Origin: Lientehia hominis
Lineage (GTDB): Bacteria > Bacillota > Clostridia > Lachnospirales > Lachnospiraceae
DNA length: 64,000 nt
Assembly: GCF_021044755.1 (NCBI RefSeq)
Contig: NZ_JAJNOR010000003.1
Span: forward strand, 1-64,000
Reading direction: 5' to 3'
Below are positions 51,985 through 59,856 of this stretch, one piece after another. Both the position numbers and the translations under genes were made by a program. The notes beneath the pieces are model-generated. The model was not told the origin of the DNA. It made no database searches and was given only the letters and a program-made list of their open reading frames with translations. The number at the start of each line of letters is the position of its first letter. Within the stretch, counting starts at the first letter, position 1.

Positions 51985-52470
51985 CTAAGAAACGCGTTTG
52001 ATATCAAGGACTTTGTATTCGATTTCTCCCGCCTGAGTCTCCACCACTACAGTCTCTCCCACGCGTTTACCAATCAGAGCCTTTCCCACCGGCGACTCGT
52101 TGGATATTTTATTCTGAAGGCTGTTCGCTTCCGTGGATCCCACAATCCGGAAATCCATTTCTTCCTCGTACTCCACGTCATATACCTTTACTTCGCAGCC
52201 AACGCTGATCTTATCCAGCTCCACCTCATCTTCGACGACTACTTCTGCGTTTTTAAGAAGCTTTTCCAGCTCCTCGATCCGCAGTTCGATATCCCTCTGC
52301 TCGTCCTTTGCCGCATCATATTCCGCATTTTCAGACAGGTCACCCTGTTCTCTTGCCTCTTTGATCTTTTGTGCGACCTCTTTCCGCTTTACCAGCTTCA
52401 GTTCCGCCAGCTCATCTTCGTACCTCTTTAAGCCGGCATAAGTAAGAATGTTCTTTTTTGTGTCTGCCAT
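51985..52470 (-). CDS. greA: Transcription elongation factor GreA
   Basis: A 161-residue GreA. The N-terminal coiled coil (LKRYEDELAELKLVKRKEVAQKIKEAREQGDLSENAEYDAAKDEQRDIELRIEELEKLL) carries the acidic tip residues of DLSENAEYDAA that trigger RNA cleavage in stalled polymerase. The C-terminal half (SPVGKALIGKRVGETVVVETQAGEIEYKVLDI) is the FKBP-like domain. It leads a two-gene operon with lysS behind a strong promoter. Confidence 0.96.
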   Translation of the reverse strand: MADTKKNILTYAGLKRYEDELAELKLVKRKEVAQKIKEAREQGDLSENAEYDAAKDEQRDIELRIEELEKLLKNAEVVVEDEVELDKISVGCEVKVYDVEYEEEMDFRIVGSTEANSLQNKISNESPVGKALIGKRVGETVVVETQAGEIEYKVLDIKRVS

Positions 52471-52649
52471 ACTGCTATCTTTCCCTTCCTAGATCCTTTT
52501 TCTATTTTTCCGCCCGGCACTTCCCCTGTACATTCTGCTTCATACAAAGGCGCCGGATACCGTTAAAAACTCCCGGCTCCAGCCGGCACGTTATATTATA
52601 TGACATCCGCGCCAATACATGCGGTCCTGCGCGTTTTTACATTCAAGGT

Positions 52650-52678
52650 ATTATATCCCAAAGCTACCGCATTGTCAA
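52650..52678 (-). promoter_or_regulatory. Consensus vegetative promoter of greA-lysS
   Basis: TTGACA (52673-52678) and TATAAT (52650-52655) on the minus strand are 17 bp apart, a perfect match to the consensus. The leader of about 170 nt contains a CCGGC/GCCGG hairpin followed by TTTTT (around 52565-52585), which might attenuate. Confidence 0.85.
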
Positions 52679-52715
52679 CATTTCTGGAGCTTTGAAGACG
52701 GTTTTTCCACAAATA

Positions 52716-53693
52716 TCACAGTTCCAGGCGCTCCTTCACAAGTGCCTCCAGCTCTGCGAGTGTCTCCACATGATTCACAGCCTCCCTCAAAGATGCGGAA
52801 TGAGGACAGCCTGCCGTATACCACGCAACATGCTTCCTCATCTCCCGGATTCCCATGCTCTCTCCTTTGAATTCAGCCTGCATCCTGGAATGCCTGAGGA
52901 TCATGTCCCGTATCTCCAGACCATCCGGCCTTTCCCGTTTATTCCCAGTCAGAAGATACTCTTTTATTTCCCGGAAAATCCATGGGTTCCCTCTGGCCCC
53001 TCTGGCGACCATGACTCCGTCGCAGCCCGTCTGTTCCATCATGGAAGCGGCGTCTAAGGCTGTAAAGATATCTCCGTTCCCGATGACGGGGATTGATACA
53101 GCTTCTTTTACCTTTCGGATGATCTCCCAGTCCGCTTTTCCAGAATAATACTGCTCCCTCGTCCTCCCATGAACTGCAACAGCAGCCACTCCGGCATCCT
53201 CAGCGATCTTCGCAATCTCCACGGCGTTGACAGAATCCTCTGTAAACCCTTTTCTGATTTTAACAGTCACCGGCTTTCTAACCGCTTTTACCATCGCCTT
53301 CAAGATCCGGCCGGCCAGTTCCGGCTCTTTCATCAGAGCCGAACCCTCGTGATTGTTCACCACCTTTGGGACCGGACATCCCATATTAAAATCAATGATG
53401 TCATACGGGCCAGGCTCCAAAAGAGCGGCAATCTCCCCTAAAAGCTCCGGCTCCGATCCAAAGAGCTGCAGGGAGACCGGGCGCTCCTCATCGTGCACGG
53501 AAAGAAGCATGGTGCTGTTCTTGTTTTTATAATGGACTGCTTTGGCACTGACCATCTCCGTGCATACCAGTCCGCATCCCTGTTCCTTGCAGAGCGCACG
53601 AAATGGCAGGTCTGTCACGCCTGCCATCGGCGCCAGCACTATCGGAGCGTCCAATTCTACGCCGCCGATCGCCAGCTTTTTTTTCTGATCCAT
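52716..53693 (-). CDS. dusB: tRNA-dihydrouridine synthase (DusB type)
   Basis: A 325-residue flavoenzyme that reduces uridine in tRNA D-loops. PIVLAPMAGVTDLPFRALCKEQGCGLVCTEM at the N-terminus binds FMN, DFNMGCPVPKVVNNHEGSALM contains the catalytic Cys, and VTVKIRKGFTED, AVHGRTREQYYSGKADW and VIGNGDIFT are family blocks. It is the last gene of the argF-birA cluster. No clear terminator is visible after it. Confidence 0.95.
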   Translation of the reverse strand: MDQKKKLAIGGVELDAPIVLAPMAGVTDLPFRALCKEQGCGLVCTEMVSAKAVHYKNKNSTMLLSVHDEERPVSLQLFGSEPELLGEIAALLEPGPYDIIDFNMGCPVPKVVNNHEGSALMKEPELAGRILKAMVKAVRKPVTVKIRKGFTEDSVNAVEIAKIAEDAGVAAVAVHGRTREQYYSGKADWEIIRKVKEAVSIPVIGNGDIFTALDAASMMEQTGCDGVMVARGARGNPWIFREIKEYLLTGNKRERPDGLEIRDMILRHSRMQAEFKGESMGIREMRKHVAWYTAGCPHSASLREAVNHVETLAELEALVKERLEL

Positions 53694-53723
53694 CTTTGCT
53701 CCTGTCTCAACAAATACTCTTTT

Positions 53724-54050
53724 TCAGTTCAAATAAAAGGTCTTGTAAAACAGCTCCAAAGACTCTAAAAGCTCGCCTTTTTCCCTTTGGATCTGCTTGA
53801 TCTTCAGCACGCTGCCAATCTCATCAAAAAGATAATCAGTCTCTTCATTCTCCACCCGTAATTCCAGGTTCCCTTCCCCGTCATACTCCAGAGTCAGGAT
53901 ACCTCCCACATCCTCCACATAGAGTACGCAGAGAATCTTAAGCTCCTCCCGGATGTTTTCCGGCAGCATGGAAAATTCGTCATTAAAATAATATTTCTGT
54001 GTGTAGGAATTCGCCCCGCACAGCACTTTTTTCTCATCCATATCAAACAT
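53724..54050 (-). CDS. Conserved small cytosolic protein (DUF6145-like)
   Basis: About 108 residues. ATG 54050 overlaps the birA stop, and MFDMDEKKVLCGANSYTQKYYFN begins the conserved part; an upstream ATG at 54056 is also possible. The motifs LCGANSYTQKYYFNDEFSMLP, LCVLYVEDVGGILTLEYD and DEIGSVLKIKQIQREKGELLESLELFYK recall a Clostridia-specific family often next to dusB. The function is not known. It probably binds a small ligand or RNA, but nothing in the sequence shows that. Confidence 0.75.
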   Translation of the reverse strand: MFDMDEKKVLCGANSYTQKYYFNDEFSMLPENIREELKILCVLYVEDVGGILTLEYDGEGNLELRVENEETDYLFDEIGSVLKIKQIQREKGELLESLELFYKTFYLN

Positions 54051-55032
54051 ACCCATAGACGCCCCGAACAGAAACCTCACCAGAATCCACCGCTCTCAGA
54101 TCCTTATCCCCGCCTCCTGTTTGTTGGATCAAAAGCCGTCCGATTCTGTCAATCCCTCTCGCGATACCCTGCCACTCTCCTTTGGGATCCAGCACGCACA
54201 CTTCCTTTCCTCTGTTAAGAAGATGTGCTTCATACTCCTCCCTAAGAGAAGACAAGTCGGCATTCTCCAAAAACTTATCATAATATGCTTCAAAGGCTTT
54301 CCAGACCTCTGCGATCACCGCTGCCCGGCTGACCTTTTCCCCGAGCTCAAGATATAAAGAGGTCGCTTTTTCCCTGATATCCGGAGGAAATTCCTCTATG
54401 TTCGCATTAATCCCGATTCCCACTACCACATGGTTGATGTAATCCGGCTCCGCGCTCATTTCCGTCAGGATACCGCAAATCTTCTTTCCATTCACCACGA
54501 TATCATTGGGCCACTTGATTCCTGCTTCCAAGCCGGTGACAAATCGCACGCCCTCTGCCACGGCCATAGCCGCGACCAACGTGAGCATCGACGCCTGGAA
54601 AGGCGGGAACTCCGGCTTCATGATCAGCGTCATCCAGATTCCGCTCTTTTCCGGTGAGGACCAGGAACGCCCTCTGCGCCCTTTTCCCGCCTCCTGGTTC
54701 TCCGCAACGACCAGAGTCCCATGAGACGCACCGGCCTCTGCCATGCGCTTTGCTTCGTTGTTAGTAGAATCTGTTCTTTCCAGAAATACGGTGGGATGTC
54801 CCGCCCAGGAAGTATGGAGACGCGAAGCCACTTCTCCCTCTGTGACCAGATCCGGCACTTCTAAAAGGCGGTAGCCTTTATTCTGCACCGCCTCAATAAT
54901 ATATCCTTCTTCCTTCAGCTGTCCGATGACCTTCCAGACAGCGGTGCGGGAGACGGAGAGCTCCCGGCAGATGTCCTGTCCGGATACATAGCCCTCCTGC
55001 TCCCGCAAAAGCTGCAATATTCTAGCTTTCAA
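54043..55032 (-). CDS. birA: Biotin-protein ligase with DNA-binding N-terminus (TTG start)
   Basis: A 329-residue BirA. TTG 55032 has GGAGG 6 nt upstream, in the end of the previous gene; the frame further upstream has no homology. Residues 1-65 form a winged helix (YVSGQDICRELSVSRTAVWKVIGQLKEEGY), so it can also repress biotin genes. The ligase part has AGKGRRGRSWSSP (biotinyl-AMP loop), KWPNDIVVNGKKICGILTE and VVGIGINAN. It attaches biotin to carboxylases. Confidence 0.95.
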   Translation of the reverse strand: MKARILQLLREQEGYVSGQDICRELSVSRTAVWKVIGQLKEEGYIIEAVQNKGYRLLEVPDLVTEGEVASRLHTSWAGHPTVFLERTDSTNNEAKRMAEAGASHGTLVVAENQEAGKGRRGRSWSSPEKSGIWMTLIMKPEFPPFQASMLTLVAAMAVAEGVRFVTGLEAGIKWPNDIVVNGKKICGILTEMSAEPDYINHVVVGIGINANIEEFPPDIREKATSLYLELGEKVSRAAVIAEVWKAFEAYYDKFLENADLSSLREEYEAHLLNRGKEVCVLDPKGEWQGIARGIDRIGRLLIQQTGGGDKDLRAVDSGEVSVRGVYGYV

Positions 55033-55036
55033 ATCC

Positions 55037-55348
55037 TTACCTCCAAAGACAGATGGCACTTACCACTGCAAATATCAGCAGGATGCCTGCTGCCGCACAC
55101 AGGCATATACCAACTGCCTTCCGTTTTCCGCTCTTCTTTCCATATCCTCCTGCCAGCCGCGGTATAGCACACAAAATCTGGAAAACCGCCGCCAGCAGAA
55201 AAATAACAGGAAACATCTGTGCATATTCTTCCGGATTGAGGAACACGAACACTCCCAGTCCAATGACAGCAAGTCCTGATACCACGGACAATATATCAAA
55301 AATGGTCTGCTTTGTATATGGATTTTTTTTCGTCCTGTTCACATACAT
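55037..55348 (-). CDS. Small membrane protein between argF and birA
   Basis: A 103-residue protein with three hydrophobic helices (about residues 18-37, 44-62 and 79-99). A basic loop GGYGKKSGKRKAVG separates the second and third. It lies 5 bp after the argF stop and its own stop overlaps the ribosome binding site of birA. I recognise no function. Confidence 0.65.
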   Translation of the reverse strand: MYVNRTKKNPYTKQTIFDILSVVSGLAVIGLGVFVFLNPEEYAQMFPVIFLLAAVFQILCAIPRLAGGYGKKSGKRKAVGICLCAAAGILLIFAVVSAICLWR

Positions 55349-55353
55349 GGAAC

Positions 55354-56301
55354 TCAGTCTCCCAAAGTCGCCACCATCACAGCCTTGATGGTATGCATAC
55401 GATTCTCTGCTTCGTCAAATACCACGGATTTCTCCGATTCAAACACTTCCTCCGTCACTTCATTTCCTTTTACCGCAGGCAGGCAATGCATAAATACCGT
55501 GCTATCTTTTCCTGTGCGCTCCATCAGAGCCTTGTTGACCTGATAGGGCTTCAGAAGAGCCATTCGTTCCGCGGCTTTGTCCTCTTCACCCATGGAACAC
55601 CACACGTCTGTATATATCACATCGGCATCCTTTACAGCCGCCACGTCGTCTGTGACTGTCAGAGTACTGCCGGCTTCTGCGGCATATCCCCTGCAAATCT
55701 CAACCAGCTCTTCCTCCGGCCACAGAGCCTTAGGAGCGATGATCGTACAGTTTACGCCCATTTTTCCGCACCCAACCATCAGGCTGTTGGACATATTGTT
55801 CCTGCCGTCACCGATAAATACAAAATTTAAGCCCTTCAGATGGCCGAAGCACTCCTGCATCGTCAAAAAATCCGCCAGGATCTGAGTAGGATGATAATCA
55901 TCCGTCAGGCCGTTCCATACCACAACACCTGAATACTTTGCCAGTGCTTCCACGTTGGAATGCAGAAAACCGCGAAACTCGATTCCGTCAAACATCCGGC
56001 CGAGCACACGGGCCGTGTCTTCTACACTTTCCTTCTTTCCCAACTGGATATCGCCTTTTCCCAGGTATTCGGGAAATCCGCCCTCATCGTTGCAGGCAAC
56101 GGTAAACGCACACCGGGTCCTGGTGGAAGGTTTTTCAAAAATCAGGGCTATGTTCTTCCCTTTCAGGCTGCTGCCTGTGATTCCCTGCTTTTTCTTCGCT
56201 TTCAAATCGGCGGCCAAGTCCAGGAAATTTTGAATCTCCTCCGGCGTAAAATCCTTTAGTGTCAGAAAGTTCCTTCCTTTCAGGCTGTCCATAATCTTCA
56301 T
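55354..56301 (-). CDS. argF: Ornithine carbamoyltransferase
   Basis: A 315-residue enzyme joining carbamoyl phosphate to ornithine to make citrulline in arginine synthesis. KPSTRTRCAF near residue 55 binds carbamoyl phosphate, TDDYHPTQILADF near residue 133 and FMHCLPAVKGNEVTEEV near residue 270 are the family motifs, and VWCSMGEE is the ornithine-side SMG loop. GGAGG precedes ATG 56301. It could be the catabolic form (arcB) but no arcA or arcC is near. Confidence 0.95.
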   Translation of the reverse strand: MKIMDSLKGRNFLTLKDFTPEEIQNFLDLAADLKAKKKQGITGSSLKGKNIALIFEKPSTRTRCAFTVACNDEGGFPEYLGKGDIQLGKKESVEDTARVLGRMFDGIEFRGFLHSNVEALAKYSGVVVWNGLTDDYHPTQILADFLTMQECFGHLKGLNFVFIGDGRNNMSNSLMVGCGKMGVNCTIIAPKALWPEEELVEICRGYAAEAGSTLTVTDDVAAVKDADVIYTDVWCSMGEEDKAAERMALLKPYQVNKALMERTGKDSTVFMHCLPAVKGNEVTEEVFESEKSVVFDEAENRMHTIKAVMVATLGD

Positions 56302-56357
56302 CGTACCATCCTCCGCATATTATGTATTTTCTAATGCATCCGGCATATCTTCGGATG

Positions 56358-56385
56358 CAGAGAGTCCGGCAAGCCGGACTCTCTG
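56358..56385 (-). terminator. Strong hairpin between the SPFH and argF genes
   Basis: A 13-bp inverted repeat (56358-56370 with 56373-56385) stands 16 bp past the SPFH gene stop. No T-run follows on the minus strand. A second stem, GCATCCG/CGGATGC, overlaps the region after it. It may end the SPFH message, perhaps inefficiently. Confidence 0.5.
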
Positions 56386-56400
56386 TCGTTTCACAAAATG

Positions 56401-57357
56401 TCAATCCTTCACTACTTCCACAAGGCTCTTCAGGCCGCCGGCAATCCCCTGGATCTCTGAAGGGATGATGATCTTAGTTGCCTGGCCGTCCGCCGCCTTT
56501 GCAAAAGCTTCCAGACTTTTAAGCTGGAGCACTGCATTATCCGCGCCCGCATCCTTGATCAGACGGATACCGTCTGCGGTAGCCTCCTGTACTTTGATGA
56601 TAGCCTGAGCCTGGCCTTCTGCTTCCCGGATCGTAGCTTCCTTTTTGGCCTCTGCTCTCAGAATCGCAGCCTGCTTTTCGGCCTCTGCATCCAGGATTGC
56701 CGACTCCTTCTTTCCTTCTGCGACCAAGATTGTAGACTTCTTTTCGCCTTCTGCCTGCAGAATCTTTTCACGGCGCTCGCGCTCGGCTTTCATCTGCTTC
56801 TCCATGGAATCCTGAATCTCCCTGGGAGGAATGATATTCTTAAGCTCCACACGGTTCACCTTGATTCCCCAGGGATCGGTTGCCACGTCCAGCTGCGTGC
56901 GCATCTTGGTATTGATGAGCTCTCTGGAAGTGAGCGTCTGGTCCAACTCCAGATCGCCGATAATATTACGCAGAGTAGTAGCGGTCAGATTCTCGATTGC
57001 CATAAGAGGATTCTCCACCCCATATGCGTAAAGCTTCGGATCTGTGATCTGGAAAAATACCACTGTATCTATCTGCATGGTTACGTTATCTTTGGTAATC
57101 ACGGGCTGAGGCTTAAAATCAATGACCTGTTCCTTCAGGTTCACGCGTTTTGCAACCCGGTCTATAAACGGCGCTTTCAAATGGAGTCCTACAGACCAGG
57201 TGGTCTTATATCCGCCCAGCCGTTCCAGGACCACAGCTCTGGCCTGGGGCACGATCTTAATGCAGGACGAAAGAATCAATAAAATCAAAACCGCCAGTAT
57301 GGCAACAGCTATCACTGCGCTCACATTAATGCTTCCCATCAAAAAATCCACACTCAT
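56401..57357 (-). CDS. SPFH/Band 7 protein (stomatin/paraslipin-like)
   Basis: A 318-residue protein with one N-terminal helix (SAVIAVAILAVLILLILSSCIKIV) and a Band 7 domain (VPQARAVVLERLGGYKTTWSVGLHLKAPFIDRV onward), then a long Ala/Glu-rich coiled coil (QAEGEKKSTILVAEGKKESAILDAEAEKQAAILRAEAKKEATIREAEGQA). These proteins form membrane microdomains and hold other proteins. An nfeD gene precedes it, which is the usual pairing. Confidence 0.93.
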   Translation of the reverse strand: MSVDFLMGSINVSAVIAVAILAVLILLILSSCIKIVPQARAVVLERLGGYKTTWSVGLHLKAPFIDRVAKRVNLKEQVIDFKPQPVITKDNVTMQIDTVVFFQITDPKLYAYGVENPLMAIENLTATTLRNIIGDLELDQTLTSRELINTKMRTQLDVATDPWGIKVNRVELKNIIPPREIQDSMEKQMKAERERREKILQAEGEKKSTILVAEGKKESAILDAEAEKQAAILRAEAKKEATIREAEGQAQAIIKVQEATADGIRLIKDAGADNAVLQLKSLEAFAKAADGQATKIIIPSEIQGIAGGLKSLVEVVKD

Positions 57358-57378
57358 ATTCTCATATCCTCCGTTCCA

Positions 57379-57810
57379 TCAGCTCTGCTTTCTCACAATC
57401 AGCTTCACTCCCCTGACTGCCTCTACCACTGCCATATCTCCCGGTTCCAGAATCTGGCTGTCATCCGAAGACCGCGCCGACCACGGCTGGCCTGACAGTA
57501 CGGCTTCCCCCGTTCCTTCTTTGTTGTCGATTCGTTCGGTTACGCGGGCTTCCTTGCCAATCAGCCCTTCTACATTCGTCTTTATCGTTCCTTTGTTGAT
57601 GTACCGCTTGGCAAACGGTCTGGTGACAAAAAGAAGTATCAGGGAAACTACAATAAATAGAATCGCCTGAATCTCCAGCCCAGCTCCCGCCACACACGCG
57701 ATGAATGCCACCAGGGCACCGCCGGCGAACCAGATAGTCGTAAGCCCCATGGTAAGCGCTTCGATCACCAACAGGACAACAATGCCGATAAGCCAATATA
57801 TCGCCGTCAT
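57379..57810 (-). CDS. NfeD-family membrane protein
   Basis: A 143-residue protein. ATG 57810 has AAAGGGG about 8 nt upstream; the longer frame crosses the promoter. Three to four helices (IYWLIGIVVLLVIEALTMGLTTIWFAGGALVAFIACVAGAGLEIQAILFIVVSLILLF) are followed by the C-terminal OB-like NfeD domain (GLIGKEARVTERIDNKEGTGEAVLSGQPWSARS). It works with the SPFH protein downstream in membrane organisation. Confidence 0.92.
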   Translation of the reverse strand: MTAIYWLIGIVVLLVIEALTMGLTTIWFAGGALVAFIACVAGAGLEIQAILFIVVSLILLFVTRPFAKRYINKGTIKTNVEGLIGKEARVTERIDNKEGTGEAVLSGQPWSARSSDDSQILEPGDMAVVEAVRGVKLIVRKQS

Positions 57811-57865
57811 ATCATGCACCCCTTTCTTTTTAATTCCTTCCAGACGCCGTCCTGCGTCTTTTATC

Positions 57866-57894
57866 ATTCTACCCCATTTTCCCATTTATTACAA
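57866..57894 (-). promoter_or_regulatory. Vegetative promoter of the nfeD-SPFH pair
   Basis: TTGTAA (57889-57894) and TAGAAT (57866-57871) on the minus strand, 17 bp apart and 56 bp upstream of the nfeD start. Confidence 0.65.
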
Positions 57895-57930
57895 GGCGGT
57901 GGGAGCAATTTCCTGTATAAGATAGGGCAA

Positions 57931-57958
57931 AAAGACCGGTGCAGAAGCACCGGCCTTT
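57931..57958 (-). terminator. Intrinsic terminator of the SH3/3D-domain gene
   Basis: A 12-bp stem (57931-57942 with 57947-57958, one G-U pair) with a 4-nt loop, followed by a short T-run on the minus strand, 27 bp past the stop. It also separates this gene from nfeD. Confidence 0.85.
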
Positions 57959-57984
57959 CTCAGTAACTGACTCTTTATTCCATT

Positions 57985-59511
57985 TTATCGTTTTACCCAC
58001 ACCTGTCTGTAGCGCACGCCCCAGCTTCCCGCGTGGGAATGCTCTGATACGAACAAGTCAATCTGATAAGGGTTGCTGTTGGCAAAGCCGCCTGTATCCT
58101 CGGCCACATAAACGCCGTCCAGTCCTTCAATCCTGACCTGGGTCCCATAAGGGATGATCCAGGGGGCTACGGCAATGGTACGCCCTTCCGAAGGTGATAC
58201 TCCGGACGCGGTGGTCCCTGCCCATTTTCCATTGCAGCACGCACCGCCGCAGTACGCGGTAATCTTAAATTCACCCATCGCGACCCATCCGGAATCAGAC
58301 TGAACCGGAGCCGCTGCTTCTTCCTTCTTGGATGCTGTTTTCTCGGCCGCCTTGGCTTCTTTTGCCGCTTCGGCTTCTGCTGCTGCCTTGGCTTCTGCTG
58401 CCGCCTTAGCCTCTGCTGCCGCTTTGGCTTCTTCTTCCGCCCGGATCTCTTCCATGGATTTAGCCTGGCCCAGATTGAACACGGTGGTCACATAGTCTGC
58501 ACAGACATATCCTTCTTCACCGTCTCCGTAGAGGATCTTGACCCACTTAAGTTCAGGGGCTTCCTGCTGGAGAACAGCAATTTCATTGTCCTCATCTGCG
58601 GCATTCTGAGGCTGAATCCCTTCCGGCTGTCCAGCCGTCTCTGCCGTTTCAGGCTGCTCTTCTGCACCCGTATTTTCTGTATCTGCATTTTCTTCTGTAG
58701 CATTTACTTCTTCCGGCACTACCTGATAAGTCTCATTGGCGTTCACCACTCCAATCCAGGTAGAATCCACAGAAGCTCCTGCTCTGACGCGCACGCCCTC
58801 TTCCGTCACAGTGGCCAGCTGTTCCAGCGCCTCCTGTGCAAAGCTCTGCGCCGCTTCACCGGATACCACAAATTCATTGTGTACCCAGCCTTCTACACCG
58901 CCGGATGAGATTCTGGTCCATTCACCGTTGTTTTCCAGCACATCCCCGGCGCTTCCTTCATAAAGGCGTCCGACGATCTCGCTCTCTTCAGAAGGCTCCT
59001 GTCTGATATTCAGATAGGTGTCCACCGTAGTGACTACTTTGTTCTCCAGCTCCGGAGCTACGGTTGACGCCTCATCCCCGTTCTGCGCCGCTGCCGCCTG
59101 TGTACTCCCGGCGGCTGACTGTGTTCCGTCCGCTGAAGCTTCCTGCGGCCGGACTGCTGACTGCCCGAAATCTTTCACGGTCTGTTCACTCTGGACTGCT
59201 GTCTCATAATCAGCAGCACCGCTTTTCACAGATACGCCGGCGATTCTGACCACCGCCGTTTCCGGCGCAGTGTCAGGGGTGCCCTTCTCTGTACTCTTTA
59301 TCGCTGTCTTTACAATTTCTCTAGTATGCTCTTCTTTTGAGGTGTTCCTGATATCTTGCTTCCCATTTCCGGAATCCTGGCTTACCTCTGCCGCTGCCAC
59401 AGTCAAAGCTTCTTTCGCGGCCGTGCTGCCTCTGTCTCCGGGAGAAGTCAGAGTACAAAGCAATGCACCGATAACAAAGCATGAAACGATGCTTTTCTTC
59501 TTGGTTAACAT
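57985..59511 (-). CDS. Secreted cell-wall protein with two SH3 domains and a 3D domain
   Basis: About 508 residues, starting at ATG 59511 with AAGGAGG 6 nt upstream. The signal peptide is KKKSIVSCFVIGALLCTLTSP. Two SH3-type domains follow (TYLNIRQEPSEESEIVGRLYEG near residue 160 and GVRVRAGASVDSTWIGVV near residue 225), then an Ala/Glu/Lys helical linker with AAAEAK repeats. The C-terminal 3D domain has TAYCGGACCNG, GRTIAVAPWIIPYGTQVRIEG, VAEDTGGF and IDLFVSEH. The first of the three Asp that name the domain (usually AVDP) is Ala here; the other two remain. 3D proteins such as YocH cut peptidoglycan. A WalR box lies in its promoter. Confidence 0.9.
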   Translation of the reverse strand: MLTKKKSIVSCFVIGALLCTLTSPGDRGSTAAKEALTVAAAEVSQDSGNGKQDIRNTSKEEHTREIVKTAIKSTEKGTPDTAPETAVVRIAGVSVKSGAADYETAVQSEQTVKDFGQSAVRPQEASADGTQSAAGSTQAAAAQNGDEASTVAPELENKVVTTVDTYLNIRQEPSEESEIVGRLYEGSAGDVLENNGEWTRISSGGVEGWVHNEFVVSGEAAQSFAQEALEQLATVTEEGVRVRAGASVDSTWIGVVNANETYQVVPEEVNATEENADTENTGAEEQPETAETAGQPEGIQPQNAADEDNEIAVLQQEAPELKWVKILYGDGEEGYVCADYVTTVFNLGQAKSMEEIRAEEEAKAAAEAKAAAEAKAAAEAEAAKEAKAAEKTASKKEEAAAPVQSDSGWVAMGEFKITAYCGGACCNGKWAGTTASGVSPSEGRTIAVAPWIIPYGTQVRIEGLDGVYVAEDTGGFANSNPYQIDLFVSEHSHAGSWGVRYRQVWVKR

Positions 59512-59583
59512 TGTATACCTCCTTGTTTCCTGCTGCAGCAATCCGAACTCCATCTCCTCAATTATTAAGTCGATGTTCCAATT

Positions 59584-59600
59584 GTTACAACTTTGTTACA
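59584..59600 (-). promoter_or_regulatory. Perfect WalR (YycF) operator
   Basis: On the minus strand TGTAAC-N5-TGTAAC (59595-59600 and 59584-59589) matches the WalR consensus TGTWAH-N5-TGTWAH. It lies just after the -10 box, at about +1 to +16 of the transcript. A site in this place usually represses. WalR controls cell-wall hydrolases, consistent with the gene. Confidence 0.7.
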
Positions 59601-59605
59601 CCGTC

Positions 59606-59634
59606 ATGATATCACTGTCTTTCTGATTTGTCAA
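59606..59634 (-). promoter_or_regulatory. Vegetative promoter of the SH3/3D-domain gene
   Basis: TTGACA (59629-59634) and TATCAT (59606-59611) on the minus strand are 17 bp apart, about 95 bp before the start codon. Confidence 0.8.
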
Positions 59635-59775
59635 CCATTTCCCACTTTGTACTCTTTTCGTGTCCATTCAGGGGTACCCTCTACCACTTTACTCCCATTT
59701 CCATTTAGTTCTTAATTTTCGACAAGAATTCCTTCATAAAAATGTAAAGAAATTATTACACTATCACCTATATGT

Positions 59776-59830
59776 AGAAAGCCGTATCGGCCTGCTCCAC
59801 ATCATATTGTGTTTGCAGGCCAATACGGCT
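59776..59830 (-). terminator. Intrinsic terminator of the rRNA/tRNA methyltransferase gene
   Basis: A 16-bp stem (59780-59795 with 59815-59830) with one G-U pair and a 19-nt loop, followed by TTCT on the minus strand, 26 bp past the methyltransferase stop. The rest of this 345-bp gap carries only the promoter and WalR box of the next gene. Confidence 0.8.
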
Positions 59831-59856
59831 CAGATGGATTAATTCGTGTTATTTCT

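Noticed and set aside
50760..52001. Plus-strand open frame of over 400 codons opposite lysS
   Set aside because: lysS has all class II motifs on the minus strand; the plus-strand product is not like any protein family and is rich in Cys, His and Ile as antisense frames often are.
55354..56301. Arginine deiminase pathway (arcB) instead of biosynthetic argF
   Set aside because: No arcA, arcC or arginine/ornithine antiporter is nearby; the choice cannot be proven but argF is the simpler call.
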